From Chitinophagales bacterium (GTDB taxonomy: Bacteria; Bacteroidota; Bacteroidia; Chitinophagales; Chitinophagaceae): a DNA stretch of 64,000 bases. The notes beneath the pieces are model-generated. The model ran no database searches. It was not told the origin of the DNA and was given only the letters and a program-made list of their open reading frames with translations. The translations under genes and the position numbers were made by a program. Within the stretch, counting starts at the first letter, position 1; every line of letters starts with the position of its first letter. Location: the NCBI GenBank assembly GCA_015654595.1, contig JAATGQ010000074.1, positions 1 to 64,000 of the forward strand, given 5' to 3'. This document shows, piece by piece, positions 1 to 8,351 of this stretch.

Positions 1-90
1 CTCCTCCTGCACCAAAAAGCAGCCCCCCCCCACCCCAAAAGGAGCCGCCCCACTACCCCAAAAGAGCCCCCCCCCAGCCACCCCCCCCCA

Positions 91-126
91 GCCTAAACCC
101 GCCCAAACCCGCCTAAACCCGCCAAC
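91..126. repeat. short C-rich 10-base tandem repeat
   Basis: Three and a half units of a 10-base repeat, GCCTAAACCC / GCCCAAACCC, follow a run of C tracts (positions 21-90). The first 130 bases hold no convincing gene. The stretch is downstream of the minus-strand gene ending at 196 and is probably a low-complexity spacer. Confidence 0.6.
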
Positions 127-138
127 CATCCCAAAACC

Positions 139-166
139 AAGAAGCCCGGCGTCAGCCGGGCTTCTT
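139..166 (-). terminator. terminator of the YXWGXW-type gene
   Basis: Perfect 12-base stem (139-150 with 155-166) and a four-base GTCA loop, about 30 bases past the stop of the minus-strand gene. The T tract on the minus strand is short (GGTTTTGG), so efficiency is uncertain. Confidence 0.6.
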
Positions 167-195
167 CTTAATAAAAATACAATGTTTAAATTTGA

Positions 196-510
196 CTAGC
201 GTCTTGCCCAATGACCGGGCACCCACTGTTCACCGCGACGATCATGTATCCAGTGACCAGAGATCCAAACCCAGCCTGGGTGAGGAGGCAGAGCCCAGTA
301 ACCGCCGGTATGAACATAGACGCCATTTCTCACAGTCCATTCTTCACCAATCCACACGTGTCTTGGGCTGGGAGCGGTTGTTCTTACAACAACAGGAGCG
401 GCGGGACGAACTTTAACGAAGATCTGCGCAGAAGCCGAATAAGAGCTCGCAGCGATGATAAGACCACCAAGGATAGTAATCCTCAACAGGTACTTTTTAC
501 TCACGCCCAT
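196..510 (-). CDS. secreted YXWGXW repeat-containing protein
   Basis: Small exported protein of about 104 residues. From the chosen start (MGVSKKYLL) it has a lysine/arginine N-terminus and a hydrophobic stretch ending SYSASAQ, typical of a Sec signal peptide cut after AQ. The mature part has three aromatic-rich repeats ending GEEW, GYW/SGHW and PGHW, spaced by proline and glycine, as in YXWGXW-type envelope proteins of unknown role. The frame stays open upstream to 603, with Met at 585 and 534, but those starts would put a polar 31-residue or shorter tail in front of the signal peptide, so 510 is preferred. A hairpin terminator follows. Function is unknown; periplasmic or surface location is inferred from the signal peptide. 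Confidence 0.7.
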   Translation of the reverse strand: MGVSKKYLLRITILGGLIIAASSYSASAQIFVKVRPAAPVVVRTTAPSPRHVWIGEEWTVRNGVYVHTGGYWALPPHPGWVWISGHWIHDRRGEQWVPGHWARR

Positions 511-741
511 GATCGATTTTTTAGCGGAGTTCATGAATGCTGTGCATTTACTCACGTTCACATTAGAACCGGTAGAGGTGTTCATGATTACTTCGTAATT
601 CATATGTTGGTTTTTAAGTTTGACTATTGGATCGTAAGAGAAGCCAAAGGTTAAAAAGCCCCCTCATATATTTCACCCGCTCATCCCTTCACAGGGACCA
701 TCAATCATAAAAAAGCCCTGCCGCCCCTGTGGCCAGACGCA

Positions 742-772
742 AAAAAGCCCCGCCGTTCCGGCGGGGCTTTTT
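742..772 (-). terminator. fusA terminator
   Basis: A 14-base perfect stem (742-755 with 759-772) around a TTC loop; the arms end in A5/T5 so it can work in both directions. It lies 18 bases past the fusA stop. Confidence 0.85.
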
Positions 773-789
773 CATTTATAAGTCAGGGA

Positions 790-2937
790 TCAGGCGTTAA
801 CCTTCTTTCCCTTAACCTTTGCGATAACTTCTTCAGCGATATTGTTCGGAGCCGGAGCGTAGTGCGAGAACTCCATAGTGGAAGTCGCACGGCCAGAGCT
901 CATGGAACGCAGTTCCGTTACATATCCGAACATTTCCTTCAGAGGCACTTTAGCCTTGATAACCTGCAGGTTGTTACGGCTGTCCATACCTTCCAGGATA
1001 CCGCGGCGACGGTTAAGGTCACCCGTTACGTCGCCCATGTATTGGTCGGGAGTCAGTACTTCAACCTTCATGATCGGCTCGAGCAGCTGTGGCTTAGCCT
1101 TTACGCCTGCCTCACGGAAACCGGATTTAGCGCAAAGCTCGAAGGACATCGCATCAGAATCCACGTCATGGTAGCTGCCATCGAATACGCGGACCTTCAT
1201 GCTCGTCAGCGGATAGCCAGCCAGAACGCCAGTTGACATACAGCTTTCAAAACCCTTCTGGATAGGCTGGATGAATTCCTTGGGGATAGAACCACCAAAG
1301 ATATCGTTGATGAACTGGAATTCCTTGCCTTCATTCTCCTTCAGCCATTCCTCGTCGGCAGGTCCGATTTCGAACTGGATGTCGGCGAATTTACCACGAC
1401 CACCCGTTTGTTTCTTCAGCACTTCACGGTGTTCGACAGCCTTTGTAAAGGCTTCCTTATAGGCAACCTGGGGAGCACCCTGGTTTACTTCAACTTTGAA
1501 TTCACGCTTCATACGGTCGATGATGATTTCCAGGTGCAGTTCACCCATACCACGAAGGATGGTCTGGCCTGTATCTTCATCCATATTTACACGCAAGGTG
1601 GGATCTTCTTCCACCAGCTTGGCGATAGCCATACCCATCTTATCGACGTCAGCCTGGGTCTTAGGCTCAACAGCGATCGCGATAACGGGCTCAGGAATAA
1701 ACATATTCTCAAGCGTGATCGGATGATCTTCATCGCAAAGCGTATCCCCGGTCTTGATTTCCTTGAAACCAACAGCCGCGCCGATATCACCAGCTTCGAT
1801 AAAATCGATCGGATTCTGCTTGTTTGCAAACATCTTCATGATACGGCTGATACGCTCTTTCTTACCGCTTCTTACGTTCAGAACGTAGGAGCCGGCATCA
1901 AGGTGGCCGCTATAGCACCGGAAGAACGCGAGACGACCTACGAATGGGTCGGTCATGATCTTGAAAGCCAGTGCGGAGAAAGGTTCCTTTGCATTGGGCT
2001 TACGAGTGATCGTTTCGCCTGTGTTAGGATCAGTACCGATTGTGTCTTCGATGTCTACAGGAGAAGGCAGGTAACGGCAAACCGCGTCAAGCGCAGTCTG
2101 TACACCCTTGTTCTTGAAGGAAGAACCGCACATCATCGGGACGATGCTCAGGTCAAGCGTAGCCTTGCGGATAGCTTCGTGCATTTCCGCTTCAGTGATG
2201 CTATTGGGGTCTTCGAAGAACTTCTCCATCAGGTTGTCGTCGTATTCAGCAACAGCTTCAACCAGCTTTCCTCTCCATTCGTTTGCTTCTTCAATCATGT
2301 CAGCAGGCACGTCGATCTCGTCGAAAGTCATACCTTCCGTTTCCATGTGCCAGATGATACCCTTCATCTTGATCAGATCCACAACACCCTTGAAATCATC
2401 TTCAGCACCGATAGGCAGCTGCAGCGGAACCGCCTTAGCGCCCAACATTTCACGAACCTGGTTGACAACCATAAGGAAGTCAGCGCCGCTGCGGTCCATC
2501 TTGTTGACGAAACCGATACGGGGAACCTTATAACGATTGGCCTGGCGCCAAACCGTCTCAGACTGAGGCTCAACGCCGTCTACAGCAGAGAACAAAGCGA
2601 TCAGACCATCCAGTACACGCATGGAACGTTCTACTTCTACAGTAAAGTCCACGTGACCCGGAGTATCGATGATATTGAAATAATACTTTTTGGTATTGGC
2701 ATCCGCCTTACCCTTTACGGTAGGGAAATTCCATTGGCAGCTTACAGCAGCAGAGGTAATGGTGATACCTCTCTCCTTTTCCTGCTCCATCCAGTCGGTG
2801 GTAGCCGCACCGTCATGCACCTCACCGATTTTGTGAATCATCCCCGTGTAGCGCAAGATACGCTCCGTGGTGGTGGTTTTGCCGGCGTCGATGTGAGCCG
2901 CAATTCCGAAGTTTCTTTGAAATTTTAAGTCTGCCAT
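790..2937 (-). CDS. fusA: elongation factor G
   Basis: Translocation GTPase of the ribosome, 715 residues, the usual length. GTPase motifs are visible: AHIDAGKT at 14-21, DTPGH at 91-95 and NKMD at 145-148, followed by the EF-G domains II to V. It moves tRNA and mRNA after peptide bond formation and acts with ribosome recycling factor. It is third in the rpsL-rpsG-fusA order of str operons but is separated from rpsG by a 620-base spacer with a terminator and a dispersed repeat, and has its own -7 box at 2967-2974, so it is probably transcribed alone. tuf does not follow. Identity is secure. Confidence 0.97.
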   Translation of the reverse strand: MADLKFQRNFGIAAHIDAGKTTTTERILRYTGMIHKIGEVHDGAATTDWMEQEKERGITITSAAVSCQWNFPTVKGKADANTKKYYFNIIDTPGHVDFTVEVERSMRVLDGLIALFSAVDGVEPQSETVWRQANRYKVPRIGFVNKMDRSGADFLMVVNQVREMLGAKAVPLQLPIGAEDDFKGVVDLIKMKGIIWHMETEGMTFDEIDVPADMIEEANEWRGKLVEAVAEYDDNLMEKFFEDPNSITEAEMHEAIRKATLDLSIVPMMCGSSFKNKGVQTALDAVCRYLPSPVDIEDTIGTDPNTGETITRKPNAKEPFSALAFKIMTDPFVGRLAFFRCYSGHLDAGSYVLNVRSGKKERISRIMKMFANKQNPIDFIEAGDIGAAVGFKEIKTGDTLCDEDHPITLENMFIPEPVIAIAVEPKTQADVDKMGMAIAKLVEEDPTLRVNMDEDTGQTILRGMGELHLEIIIDRMKREFKVEVNQGAPQVAYKEAFTKAVEHREVLKKQTGGRGKFADIQFEIGPADEEWLKENEGKEFQFINDIFGGSIPKEFIQPIQKGFESCMSTGVLAGYPLTSMKVRVFDGSYHDVDSDAMSFELCAKSGFREAGVKAKPQLLEPIMKVEVLTPDQYMGDVTGDLNRRRGILEGMDSRNNLQVIKAKVPLKEMFGYVTELRSMSSGRATSTMEFSHYAPAPNNIAEEVIAKVKGKKVNA

Positions 2938-2966
2938 TGTTAATTGTTATAATTTAATTCGGTGCG

Positions 2967-2974
2967 CAAAGGTA
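2967..2974 (-). promoter_or_regulatory. fusA -7 promoter box
   Basis: Minus-strand TACCTTTG fits the Bacteroidota TAnnTTTG box, 30 bases before the fusA ATG. A TTTTG lies 16 bases upstream, closer than the usual 19-21. Confidence 0.5.
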
Positions 2975-3071
2975 ATTAAAAATCTCCATGCAAAATGCAG
3001 CCCCCTGCTTCCTTCCAGACAAAATTTGCCATCCGCCCCCGAATTGCACTTAATTTTCGATACCAGTACCG

Positions 3072-3420
3072 GGGCGCCTCCCTCCGGGTCCTTCGTTCCT
3101 CCGTTCCCTCCGGGCCGGGCTGTCCGCGGTGCACGGCACCCTGCTCCCATCCCTGGCGCATCCCCTTCAGCCTATTCCTGTAGAAGGGTCCGCTAACCGG
3201 CCCCAAACGGCTGAAAGATTTCCCCTTTCCGTCCAGGAGGGCCGTCTCATGGCTGTCCTATAAGCGTCTTCGCCACGACGGATCTCGCGAGAGGGCAAGG
3301 CGCCTCGCATGGATCGCCCGGCTATCTTCCCCGCCGATCCACCGCCGGCCCAACAAAACGTCCCCCGCCCAATCACAGGAATGCGCAGCGCCGGAGCGGT
3401 CATGCCCCGCGGCCCAAGCC
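3072..3420. repeat. dispersed two-block intergenic repeat, copy A
   Basis: Block 1 (3072-3159) is about 90% identical by eye to 37105-37191. Block 2 (3293-3420) matches 37281-37409, sharing for example AGCGCCGGAGCGGTCATGCC. The middle (3160-3292) does not align with the other copy and is 44 bases longer. Both copies lie between two minus-strand genes, just past the terminator of the upstream one. Open frames across it (for example 3167-3484 minus and 3309-3554 plus) look incidental. It may be a non-autonomous mobile element or a structured RNA; I do not recognise a family. Confidence 0.75.
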
Positions 3421-3509
3421 CCCAAAACCTGCCCCAAAGTCCCGCTCCCAAACCCACATCGCCATCCGCCCGGCTAAAACCCAAACCCTACCCCAAAGGC
3501 AAAAAACAA

Positions 3510-3533
3510 AAACCCCGGCTGACGCCGGGGTTT
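3510..3533 (-). terminator. rpsG terminator
   Basis: Perfect 10-base stem AAACCCCGGC with its complement around a 4-base loop, followed on the minus strand by TTGTTTTTTG. It separates rpsG from the repeat and fusA. Confidence 0.85.
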
Positions 3534-3558
3534 CCCCAATATATAAAGTCTTAAAAAC

Positions 3559-4026
3559 CTAAACTTTAAAGTGAGCAAAAGCCTTATTCGCTTCCGCCAT
3601 TCTATGCGTATCTTCCTTCTTCTTGAACGCTCCGCCTTCGCCCTTAGCCGCAGCTACGATTTCATTCGCCAGCTTCTCAGCCATACTACGACCGTTTCTT
3701 TCACGGCTGTAACGGATCAACCATTTCATAGAAAGACTGATCTTTCTGTCAGGACGAACTTCAGAAGGGATCTGGAAAGTCGCACCGCCAATACGACGGC
3801 TGCGGACTTCTACGGCCGGGGTGACATTCGAAAGAGCTCTCTTCCAGATATCATATCCGTCTTCGTTGGTTGTCTTAGCCACCTTCTCGATAGCGTCGTA
3901 AAAAATGTTATAGGCAGTGTTCTTCTTACCCTGCCACATCAGGTTGTTCACAAAACGTGTAACCAGGATATCGTTATAGCGGGCATCAGGGGCCAGCGGT
4001 AACTTTTTGGCTTGCGTTTTTCTCAT
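3559..4026 (-). CDS. rpsG: 30S ribosomal protein S7
   Basis: Primary 16S rRNA binding protein that nucleates the 30S head, 155 residues, normal length. The protein starts [14 protein letters not shown] and contains the S7 signature region [17 protein letters not shown] and the basic stretch [16 protein letters not shown] near residue 75. It is second in the str group, 199 bases after rpsL, and ends in front of a strong terminator, so rpsL-rpsG is probably one short transcript. The 199-base gap (4027-4225) shows no other gene; it could hold a translational control structure but none was clear by eye. Confidence 0.97.
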   Translation of the reverse strand: MRKTQAKKLPLAPDARYNDILVTRFVNNLMWQGKKNTAYNIFYDAIEKVAKTTNEDGYDIWKRALSNVTPAVEVRSRRIGGATFQIPSEVRPDRKISLSMKWLIRYSRERNGRSMAEKLANEIVAAAKGEGGAFKKKEDTHRMAEANKAFAHFKV

Positions 4027-4225
4027 TGTTTGAAAAAATTTTCAGGTCCTATGCTCCGGAAATTGATTACTCCGAAATACCCACCCCGGAACAGGTTTTA
4101 ACGATGGGGACTCTCGGTTGAGCCCTGATCGGGAGATATCCCAAATCAAAGCTGCCTTCACCGGTCTTCTGAACCTCGCCCGCCGCCGATCATCGACCGC
4201 AGGTTAAGCCCTCTGACCGCTATAG

Positions 4226-4624
4226 TTATTTCTTAGCTGCGGGTTTAGCGCCGGCTTTTTCTTTCTTAGTACCATACTTGGAACGGCTCTTCTTACGATC
4301 CTTAACACCAGCCGTATCCAGGCTGCCGCGAACGATATGATAACGAACACCAGGTAAGTCCTTGACACGACCACCGCGGATCAGCACGATGGAGTGCTCC
4401 TGCAGGTTGTGACCTTCACCCGGAATGTAGGCGATAACTTCAACCTTGTTTGTCAGACGAACCTTAGCCACCTTACGCAGCGCGGAGTTTGGCTTCTTAG
4501 GTGTAGTCGTGTAAACACGGGTACAAACACCACGACGTTGGGGACATGCATCCAACGCTCTGGATTTGCTCTTCGCCCGGATAATCTCTCTTCCTTTTCT
4601 TACTAATTGTTGTATAGTAGGCAT
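4226..4624 (-). CDS. rpsL: 30S ribosomal protein S12
   Basis: Decoding-centre ribosomal protein, 132 residues. Core motifs [20 protein letters not shown] and [13 protein letters not shown] are intact. The lysines that are changed in streptomycin-resistant strains (the KK of TPKKPNS and the K of RVKDLPG) are the wild-type residues. A lysine/alanine-rich C-terminal tail ([13 protein letters not shown]) is common in the phylum. First gene of the str group, with a well-formed promoter 26 bases upstream. Confidence 0.97.
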   Translation of the reverse strand: MPTIQQLVRKGREIIRAKSKSRALDACPQRRGVCTRVYTTTPKKPNSALRKVAKVRLTNKVEVIAYIPGEGHNLQEHSIVLIRGGRVKDLPGVRYHIVRGSLDTAGVKDRKKSRSKYGTKKEKAGAKPAAKK

Positions 4625-4649
4625 TCTGACCTATTTTATTTTGGGACTG

Positions 4650-4681
4650 CAAAAGTAGCACCCCGCTCGGAAATAAACAAA
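4650..4681 (-). promoter_or_regulatory. rpsL/str promoter
   Basis: On the minus strand a TTTG (4681-4678), a 20-base spacer and TACTTTTG (4657-4650) match the Bacteroidota -33/-7 consensus. Transcription would start near 4644, about 20 bases before the rpsL ATG. Confidence 0.8.
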
Positions 4682-4711
4682 TAAATTCATAAAAAACCCG
4701 GATAATGCCCC

Positions 4712-5776
4712 TTACACCTTAAACATCCATCCATGGGTGTCTTCTCTGCGGCCTTCCCGGATGTCCGTCAATATGCGCTTTACCGCAGGCGCGGCCTTCC
4801 AGGTATCCGTATCAAACTTCATCACAAAATCCTCATACTTCAACTCCCTGATCATCGAGATCGTCGCCGCAGTTCCCGTTCCAAACACCTCCTTCAACTC
4901 CCCTGCCTCATAAGCGCGAACCACGTCATCTATGTGAACAGGCTGTTCAACCACCTCATAGCCTTCCTCCCGCAAAACCTCGATCGCACTGTCCCTCGTT
5001 ACCCCTTCCAGGATCGTACCCGACTGAAGATCAGGAGTCACCACCTTATTGCCAATAACAAAGAAGACATTCATCGTACCGATCTCCTGGGCATATTTAT
5101 GCTCATAAGCATCCATCCACAACACCTGGTCATACCCCTGCTTCTTGGCAACCGCTGTGGCCATCATGCTCGCGCCATAATTACCCGCATTCTTTACAAA
5201 TCCAACACCGCCCCGCGCAGCACGGGTATACGTATCTTCCACATAAACCTTTACCGGGACAGAATAGTAAGGACCCGTCGGGCTCAGAAGAATAATAAAT
5301 TTATACGTTTCCGCCGCCTTTACGCCAAGCGTGCTGTCCGTAGAGAACATAAAAGGACGGATATATAAAGAATAATCGCTCTTCATCGGGATCCAATCCT
5401 TTTCCAGGTCTACCAGCCGGCGCATTCCCTCGATAAACAGCTCCTCCGGTATGGCCGGCATCTGCATGCGCTCAGCAGATAAATTGAACCTGCGGAAATT
5501 ATCGTAAGGACGGAAGATAAAAGGCTTCCCATCAGCATCCTTATACGCTTTGATCCCTTCGAAAATTGACTGCCCGTAATGAATTGCCGAGTTCGCCGGA
5601 GAGATCGACAGGTTTTCGACCGGTTTAATATGCGCCTGCTTCCACTCGCCGTCAGCATAATCCACTTCCAGCATGTGGTCTGTCAGAAACTTGCCAAAAG
5701 GCAAATTATTAAAATCGATTTCGTTTAACTTACTCTTTCCGGTTTTCGTAACTTGTAGGTCCAACTCGGCAATCAT
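4712..5776 (-). CDS. ilvE: branched-chain amino acid aminotransferase
   Basis: PLP-dependent fold-type IV transaminase that interconverts leucine, isoleucine and valine with their 2-keto acids using 2-oxoglutarate/glutamate. 354 residues from the chosen start MIAELDLQ. The PLP lysine is K195 in GGVGFVKNAGNYG; SIFEGIKAY, the ARGG substrate loop and the phosphate-binding GTGTAATIS are present. The frame is open to 5809, but that longer start lies inside an inverted repeat of the divergent promoter region. It stands alone, divergent from the gene at 5892, with palindromes between them that could regulate either. Confidence 0.93.
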   Translation of the reverse strand: MIAELDLQVTKTGKSKLNEIDFNNLPFGKFLTDHMLEVDYADGEWKQAHIKPVENLSISPANSAIHYGQSIFEGIKAYKDADGKPFIFRPYDNFRRFNLSAERMQMPAIPEELFIEGMRRLVDLEKDWIPMKSDYSLYIRPFMFSTDSTLGVKAAETYKFIILLSPTGPYYSVPVKVYVEDTYTRAARGGVGFVKNAGNYGASMMATAVAKKQGYDQVLWMDAYEHKYAQEIGTMNVFFVIGNKVVTPDLQSGTILEGVTRDSAIEVLREEGYEVVEQPVHIDDVVRAYEAGELKEVFGTGTAATISMIRELKYEDFVMKFDTDTWKAAPAVKRILTDIREGRREDTHGWMFKV

Positions 5777-5794
5777 ATGCTTGTAAATTTTGTT

Positions 5795-5823
5795 GACACA
5801 AAGAAACAAACAATCTTTGTGTC
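5795..5823. promoter_or_regulatory. inverted repeat, possible operator 1
   Basis: GACACAAAG (5795-5803) and CTTTGTGTC (5815-5823) form a perfect 9-base dyad with an 11-base spacer, between the divergent genes at 5776 and 5892. Confidence 0.55.
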
Positions 5824-5833
5824 GGCAAAATCA

Positions 5834-5855
5834 GAAACTAACAATTGTTAGTTTC
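5834..5855. promoter_or_regulatory. 22-base perfect palindrome, possible operator 2
   Basis: GAAACTAACAA is directly followed by its exact reverse complement, giving a 22-base palindrome without a loop. It lies 36 bases before the ATG at 5892 and 57 bases before ilvE. Lack of a loop favours a protein-binding site over a terminator. Confidence 0.6.
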
Positions 5856-5891
5856 GACGGTTGTATTTTTCAATTGCTTTTCACATCTATT

Positions 5892-6545
5892 ATGAGTCTC
5901 AACGACATCCAGTTAAAGGATTTTATCGTCGCCGAATGGTACAAGGATGCCCTTCTCGAATCCCCCGATGGCCCTCCGGCCATCCGGCGCTCCGCAACCG
6001 TCACGCCGGCTTCGACCGCTCCCGCAATCCCGCCGGCAGCACCGCCGACACCGCCCTCGCCTGCCCCGATAGAAACCATCCCGCCGGCGCAGCCAAAACC
6101 AGCCGCGCCTCAACCGGTCGAGCCAATCCAGGTTCAGCCCCCTTCCGCATATAAATTCCTTGGAAAAAATCTCCGCAGGATCAGTATCCTCGTCGACGCA
6201 AAAGACGCGGCCTTCCTCCCCGATGACCAGCTCAACTTTCTGTCGAAGATCCTCGAAGCCTGCCGCATGAACGTAGGCGACGTCGCCATCGTCAACCACG
6301 CCGTCCAGCCGGTGAACATCACAGCCCTCCGCGGACAGCTGCAGCCATCCGTGGTGCTGCTCTTCGGCATCGACCCAACGAATATCAAACTGCCTATCAA
6401 CTTTCCGGAATTCAAAGTGCAGCCCTACGACGACTGCACTTATCTGCTGGCCCCATCGCTGACAACGATGGTAATGCCCAATGACGAAGCCCGCCTGTTA
6501 AAAAGCAAACTATGGATTTGCCTGAAAACCCTCTTTCAAATATGA
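5892..6545 (+). CDS. conserved hypothetical, proline-rich linker plus psi-like C-terminal domain
   Basis: 217 residues from the start MSLNDIQLKDF. An N-terminal segment of about 25 residues is followed by a proline/alanine linker (about 30-90) and a globular C-terminal domain (about 95-217) containing LRRISILVDAKD and LLFGIDPTN. The last helix, NDEARLLKSKLWICLK, resembles the C-terminal end of the HolD (DNA polymerase III psi) fold, which suggests a clamp-loader-type adaptor; this is a weak motif-level inference. Its stop overlaps the rdgB start in an ATGA, so the two are translationally coupled. Confidence 0.75.
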   Translation: MSLNDIQLKDFIVAEWYKDALLESPDGPPAIRRSATVTPASTAPAIPPAAPPTPPSPAPIETIPPAQPKPAAPQPVEPIQVQPPSAYKFLGKNLRRISILVDAKDAAFLPDDQLNFLSKILEACRMNVGDVAIVNHAVQPVNITALRGQLQPSVVLLFGIDPTNIKLPINFPEFKVQPYDDCTYLLAPSLTTMVMPNDEARLLKSKLWICLKTLFQI

Positions 6546-7141
6546 GTACACAAGCAAACCGACTGCAAATCGTCTTCGCCACCAACAACGCCCACAAGGT
6601 AGAAGAGATCCAGGCCGCCATAGGCCCCGATCTGGATGTCATCAGCCTCAAACAGGCCGGCATCGATATCGATATACCCGAACCGCACGATACCCTGGAA
6701 GCAAACGCGACCGAAAAATCAACGACTATCCACCGGCTCACAGGCGCCAATTGCTTTAGCGAGGATACCGGAATGGAAATCACCGCCCTTGGCGGGGAAC
6801 CCGGCGTAAAAAGCGCCCGCTATGCAGGCGAAGACAGGAGCTTTCAAAACAACGTAGACAAAGTGCTGCAAAAACTAAAAGGTAAGCCAGACCGCAGCGC
6901 CCGCTTTCGCACCGTCATCTCCCTGATCTGGGAAGGCAAAGAATATCTCTTCCAGGGAATATGCAGCGGCCGGATACTCGAAGCACCCGCAGGCGACGGC
7001 GGATTCGGCTACGATCCCATCTTTGTTCCCGATGGCGACACCCGCAGCTTTGCCCAGATGACCCTCGAAGAAAAAAACAAATACAGCCATCGCAGAAAGG
7101 CGGCCGACCAGCTCGTCGAATTTCTAAAAACCGCGCAATAA
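6542..7141 (+). CDS. rdgB: non-canonical purine NTP pyrophosphatase (RdgB/HAM1)
   Basis: House-cleaning enzyme that hydrolyses dITP, ITP and XTP to the monophosphate and pyrophosphate. 199 residues from MSTQANRLQIVFATNN. Family motifs: FATNNAHKVEEI at the N-terminus, FSEDTGMEI with GEPGVKSARYAG in the middle, and GFGYDPIF and SHRRKA near the end. The ATG overlaps the upstream TGA by four bases, which decides against the longer frame from 6512. The thioesterase gene follows after 6 bases. Confidence 0.94.
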   Translation: MSTQANRLQIVFATNNAHKVEEIQAAIGPDLDVISLKQAGIDIDIPEPHDTLEANATEKSTTIHRLTGANCFSEDTGMEITALGGEPGVKSARYAGEDRSFQNNVDKVLQKLKGKPDRSARFRTVISLIWEGKEYLFQGICSGRILEAPAGDGGFGYDPIFVPDGDTRSFAQMTLEEKNKYSHRRKAADQLVEFLKTAQ

Positions 7142-7147
7142 GAACGT

Positions 7148-7579
7148 ATGCCCCGCACCAAACTCACGCTCCCCGATCAATTCACTTTCACGACATCCAT
7201 CCCTGTCCGTATCACCGATCTCAACTATGGCGGCCACGTGGGCAACGATTCCATACTGTCGCTCATCCACGAGATAAGGGTACAATTCCTCGCGCATCAC
7301 AACTATAAAGAACTCGACATGGCAGGAGTAGGACTCATCATGGCCGACGTGGCCATCGAGTTCAAAAGCGAAGCCTTCTACGGCGACCTGCTTCGCGCCT
7401 CCGTAGCCGCCGGCGAATTCTCCCGCGTTGGATTTGATTTGTACTATAAGCTGGAAAAGCAAGCCGGCGAAAAATGGATCCCCGTCACCCTGGCCCGGAC
7501 CGGAATGGTCTGCTTTGACTATACCACAAAAAAAGTGGCTTCCGTACCACAGGAAGCCATCACAAAATTACAAGGCTAA
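7148..7579 (+). CDS. acyl-CoA thioesterase, 4HBT family
   Basis: 143-residue single hotdog-fold protein of the 4-hydroxybenzoyl-CoA thioesterase family. The N-terminal active-site region reads RITDLNYGGHVGND, with the Asn/His-Gly pattern of the group, and FYGDLLRASV matches the core strand. Such enzymes hydrolyse acyl-CoA esters in the cytoplasm; the substrate cannot be told. Third gene of the run starting at 5892. It converges on aroE with only 34 bases between. Confidence 0.88.
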   Translation: MPRTKLTLPDQFTFTTSIPVRITDLNYGGHVGNDSILSLIHEIRVQFLAHHNYKELDMAGVGLIMADVAIEFKSEAFYGDLLRASVAAGEFSRVGFDLYYKLEKQAGEKWIPVTLARTGMVCFDYTTKKVASVPQEAITKLQG

Positions 7580-7613
7580 AAGCAGGTCCTATCGCCCGAT
7601 CCCGGAAGAGCCG

Positions 7614-8351
7614 TCATTTTGCATTCCAGATCCTCCAGCTCTCCTCGGCCTGGCCGATCAGCATGTCGTACCCATTCTCTACGACAGCGCCCCTCTCTTC
7701 CCCCCTTAAAAGGAAGAGCGTCCTCGCCGGGTTATAGATCAGGTCAAAAAGATAATGCTCCGACGTCAACGCGGCATAAGGCAAAGGGGGAGCCTCCTCC
7801 ACCTTCGGATACATCCCCAAAGGCGTCGTATTGATAATAAGCGTATAAGAAGCAAGCAACGCCGCATCCACCTGCTCATAACGCAAATCCTCAAAACCTG
7901 GGCGCAGTGACCGCGTCACTACCTTATATTCGATCCCCAGTTTGCGCAGCACATACAGCACAGCCTTGGAAGCGCCGCCGGTCCCCAAAACCAACGCCCG
8001 CCGATGATGTGGAGAAAGCTTCGGGATCAGCGATTGCTCAAAACCCACCACATCCGTATTATACCCCGTCAGCACAGAGCCTTCGATCTTTATACAATTG
8101 CAAGCCCCGATCTCCGCAGCGACAGGATGCAGCGAAGTCAGAAAAGGCATCACCTTTTCCTTATAAGGAATCGTCACATTCAACCCGCACAACGACGGAT
8201 CAGCAAGAACGGCATGAAGCTCACTTATATCAGAAAGAGAAAAATTCGAATAGGAACATTCTGTTAAATGCTCCCGTTCGAACTTTTCTGCAAAAAACTT
8301 TTCCGAGAAAGAATGAGACAGCGGGTATCCTATCAACCCATATCTCCTCAT
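7614..8351 (-). CDS. aroE: shikimate dehydrogenase
   Basis: NADPH-dependent reduction of 3-dehydroshikimate to shikimate in the aromatic amino acid pathway. 245 residues from MRRYGLIGYPLSHSFS. Shikimate-binding SHSFS, the catalytic lysine in NVTIPYKEKV, NTDVVGF and the dinucleotide loop LGTGGASKA are all present; the C-terminus has the usual NGYDMLIGQA. The frame is open to 8516, but the ATG at 8351 overlaps the stop of the upstream comA-like gene (ATGA), which marks the true start and shows coupling. Confidence 0.94.
   Translation of the reverse strand: MRRYGLIGYPLSHSFSEKFFAEKFEREHLTECSYSNFSLSDISELHAVLADPSLCGLNVTIPYKEKVMPFLTSLHPVAAEIGACNCIKIEGSVLTGYNTDVVGFEQSLIPKLSPHHRRALVLGTGGASKAVLYVLRKLGIEYKVVTRSLRPGFEDLRYEQVDAALLASYTLIINTTPLGMYPKVEEAPPLPYAALTSEHYLFDLIYNPARTLFLLRGEERGAVVENGYDMLIGQAEESWRIWNAK

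Noticed and set aside
1408-2928. 506-residue open frame on the plus strand
   Set aside because: Complete antisense of fusA; high GC third positions keep the frame open. No family features.
3167-3484. Open frames across repeat copy A
   Set aside because: The two repeat copies differ by insertions that are not multiples of three, so no protein is conserved.
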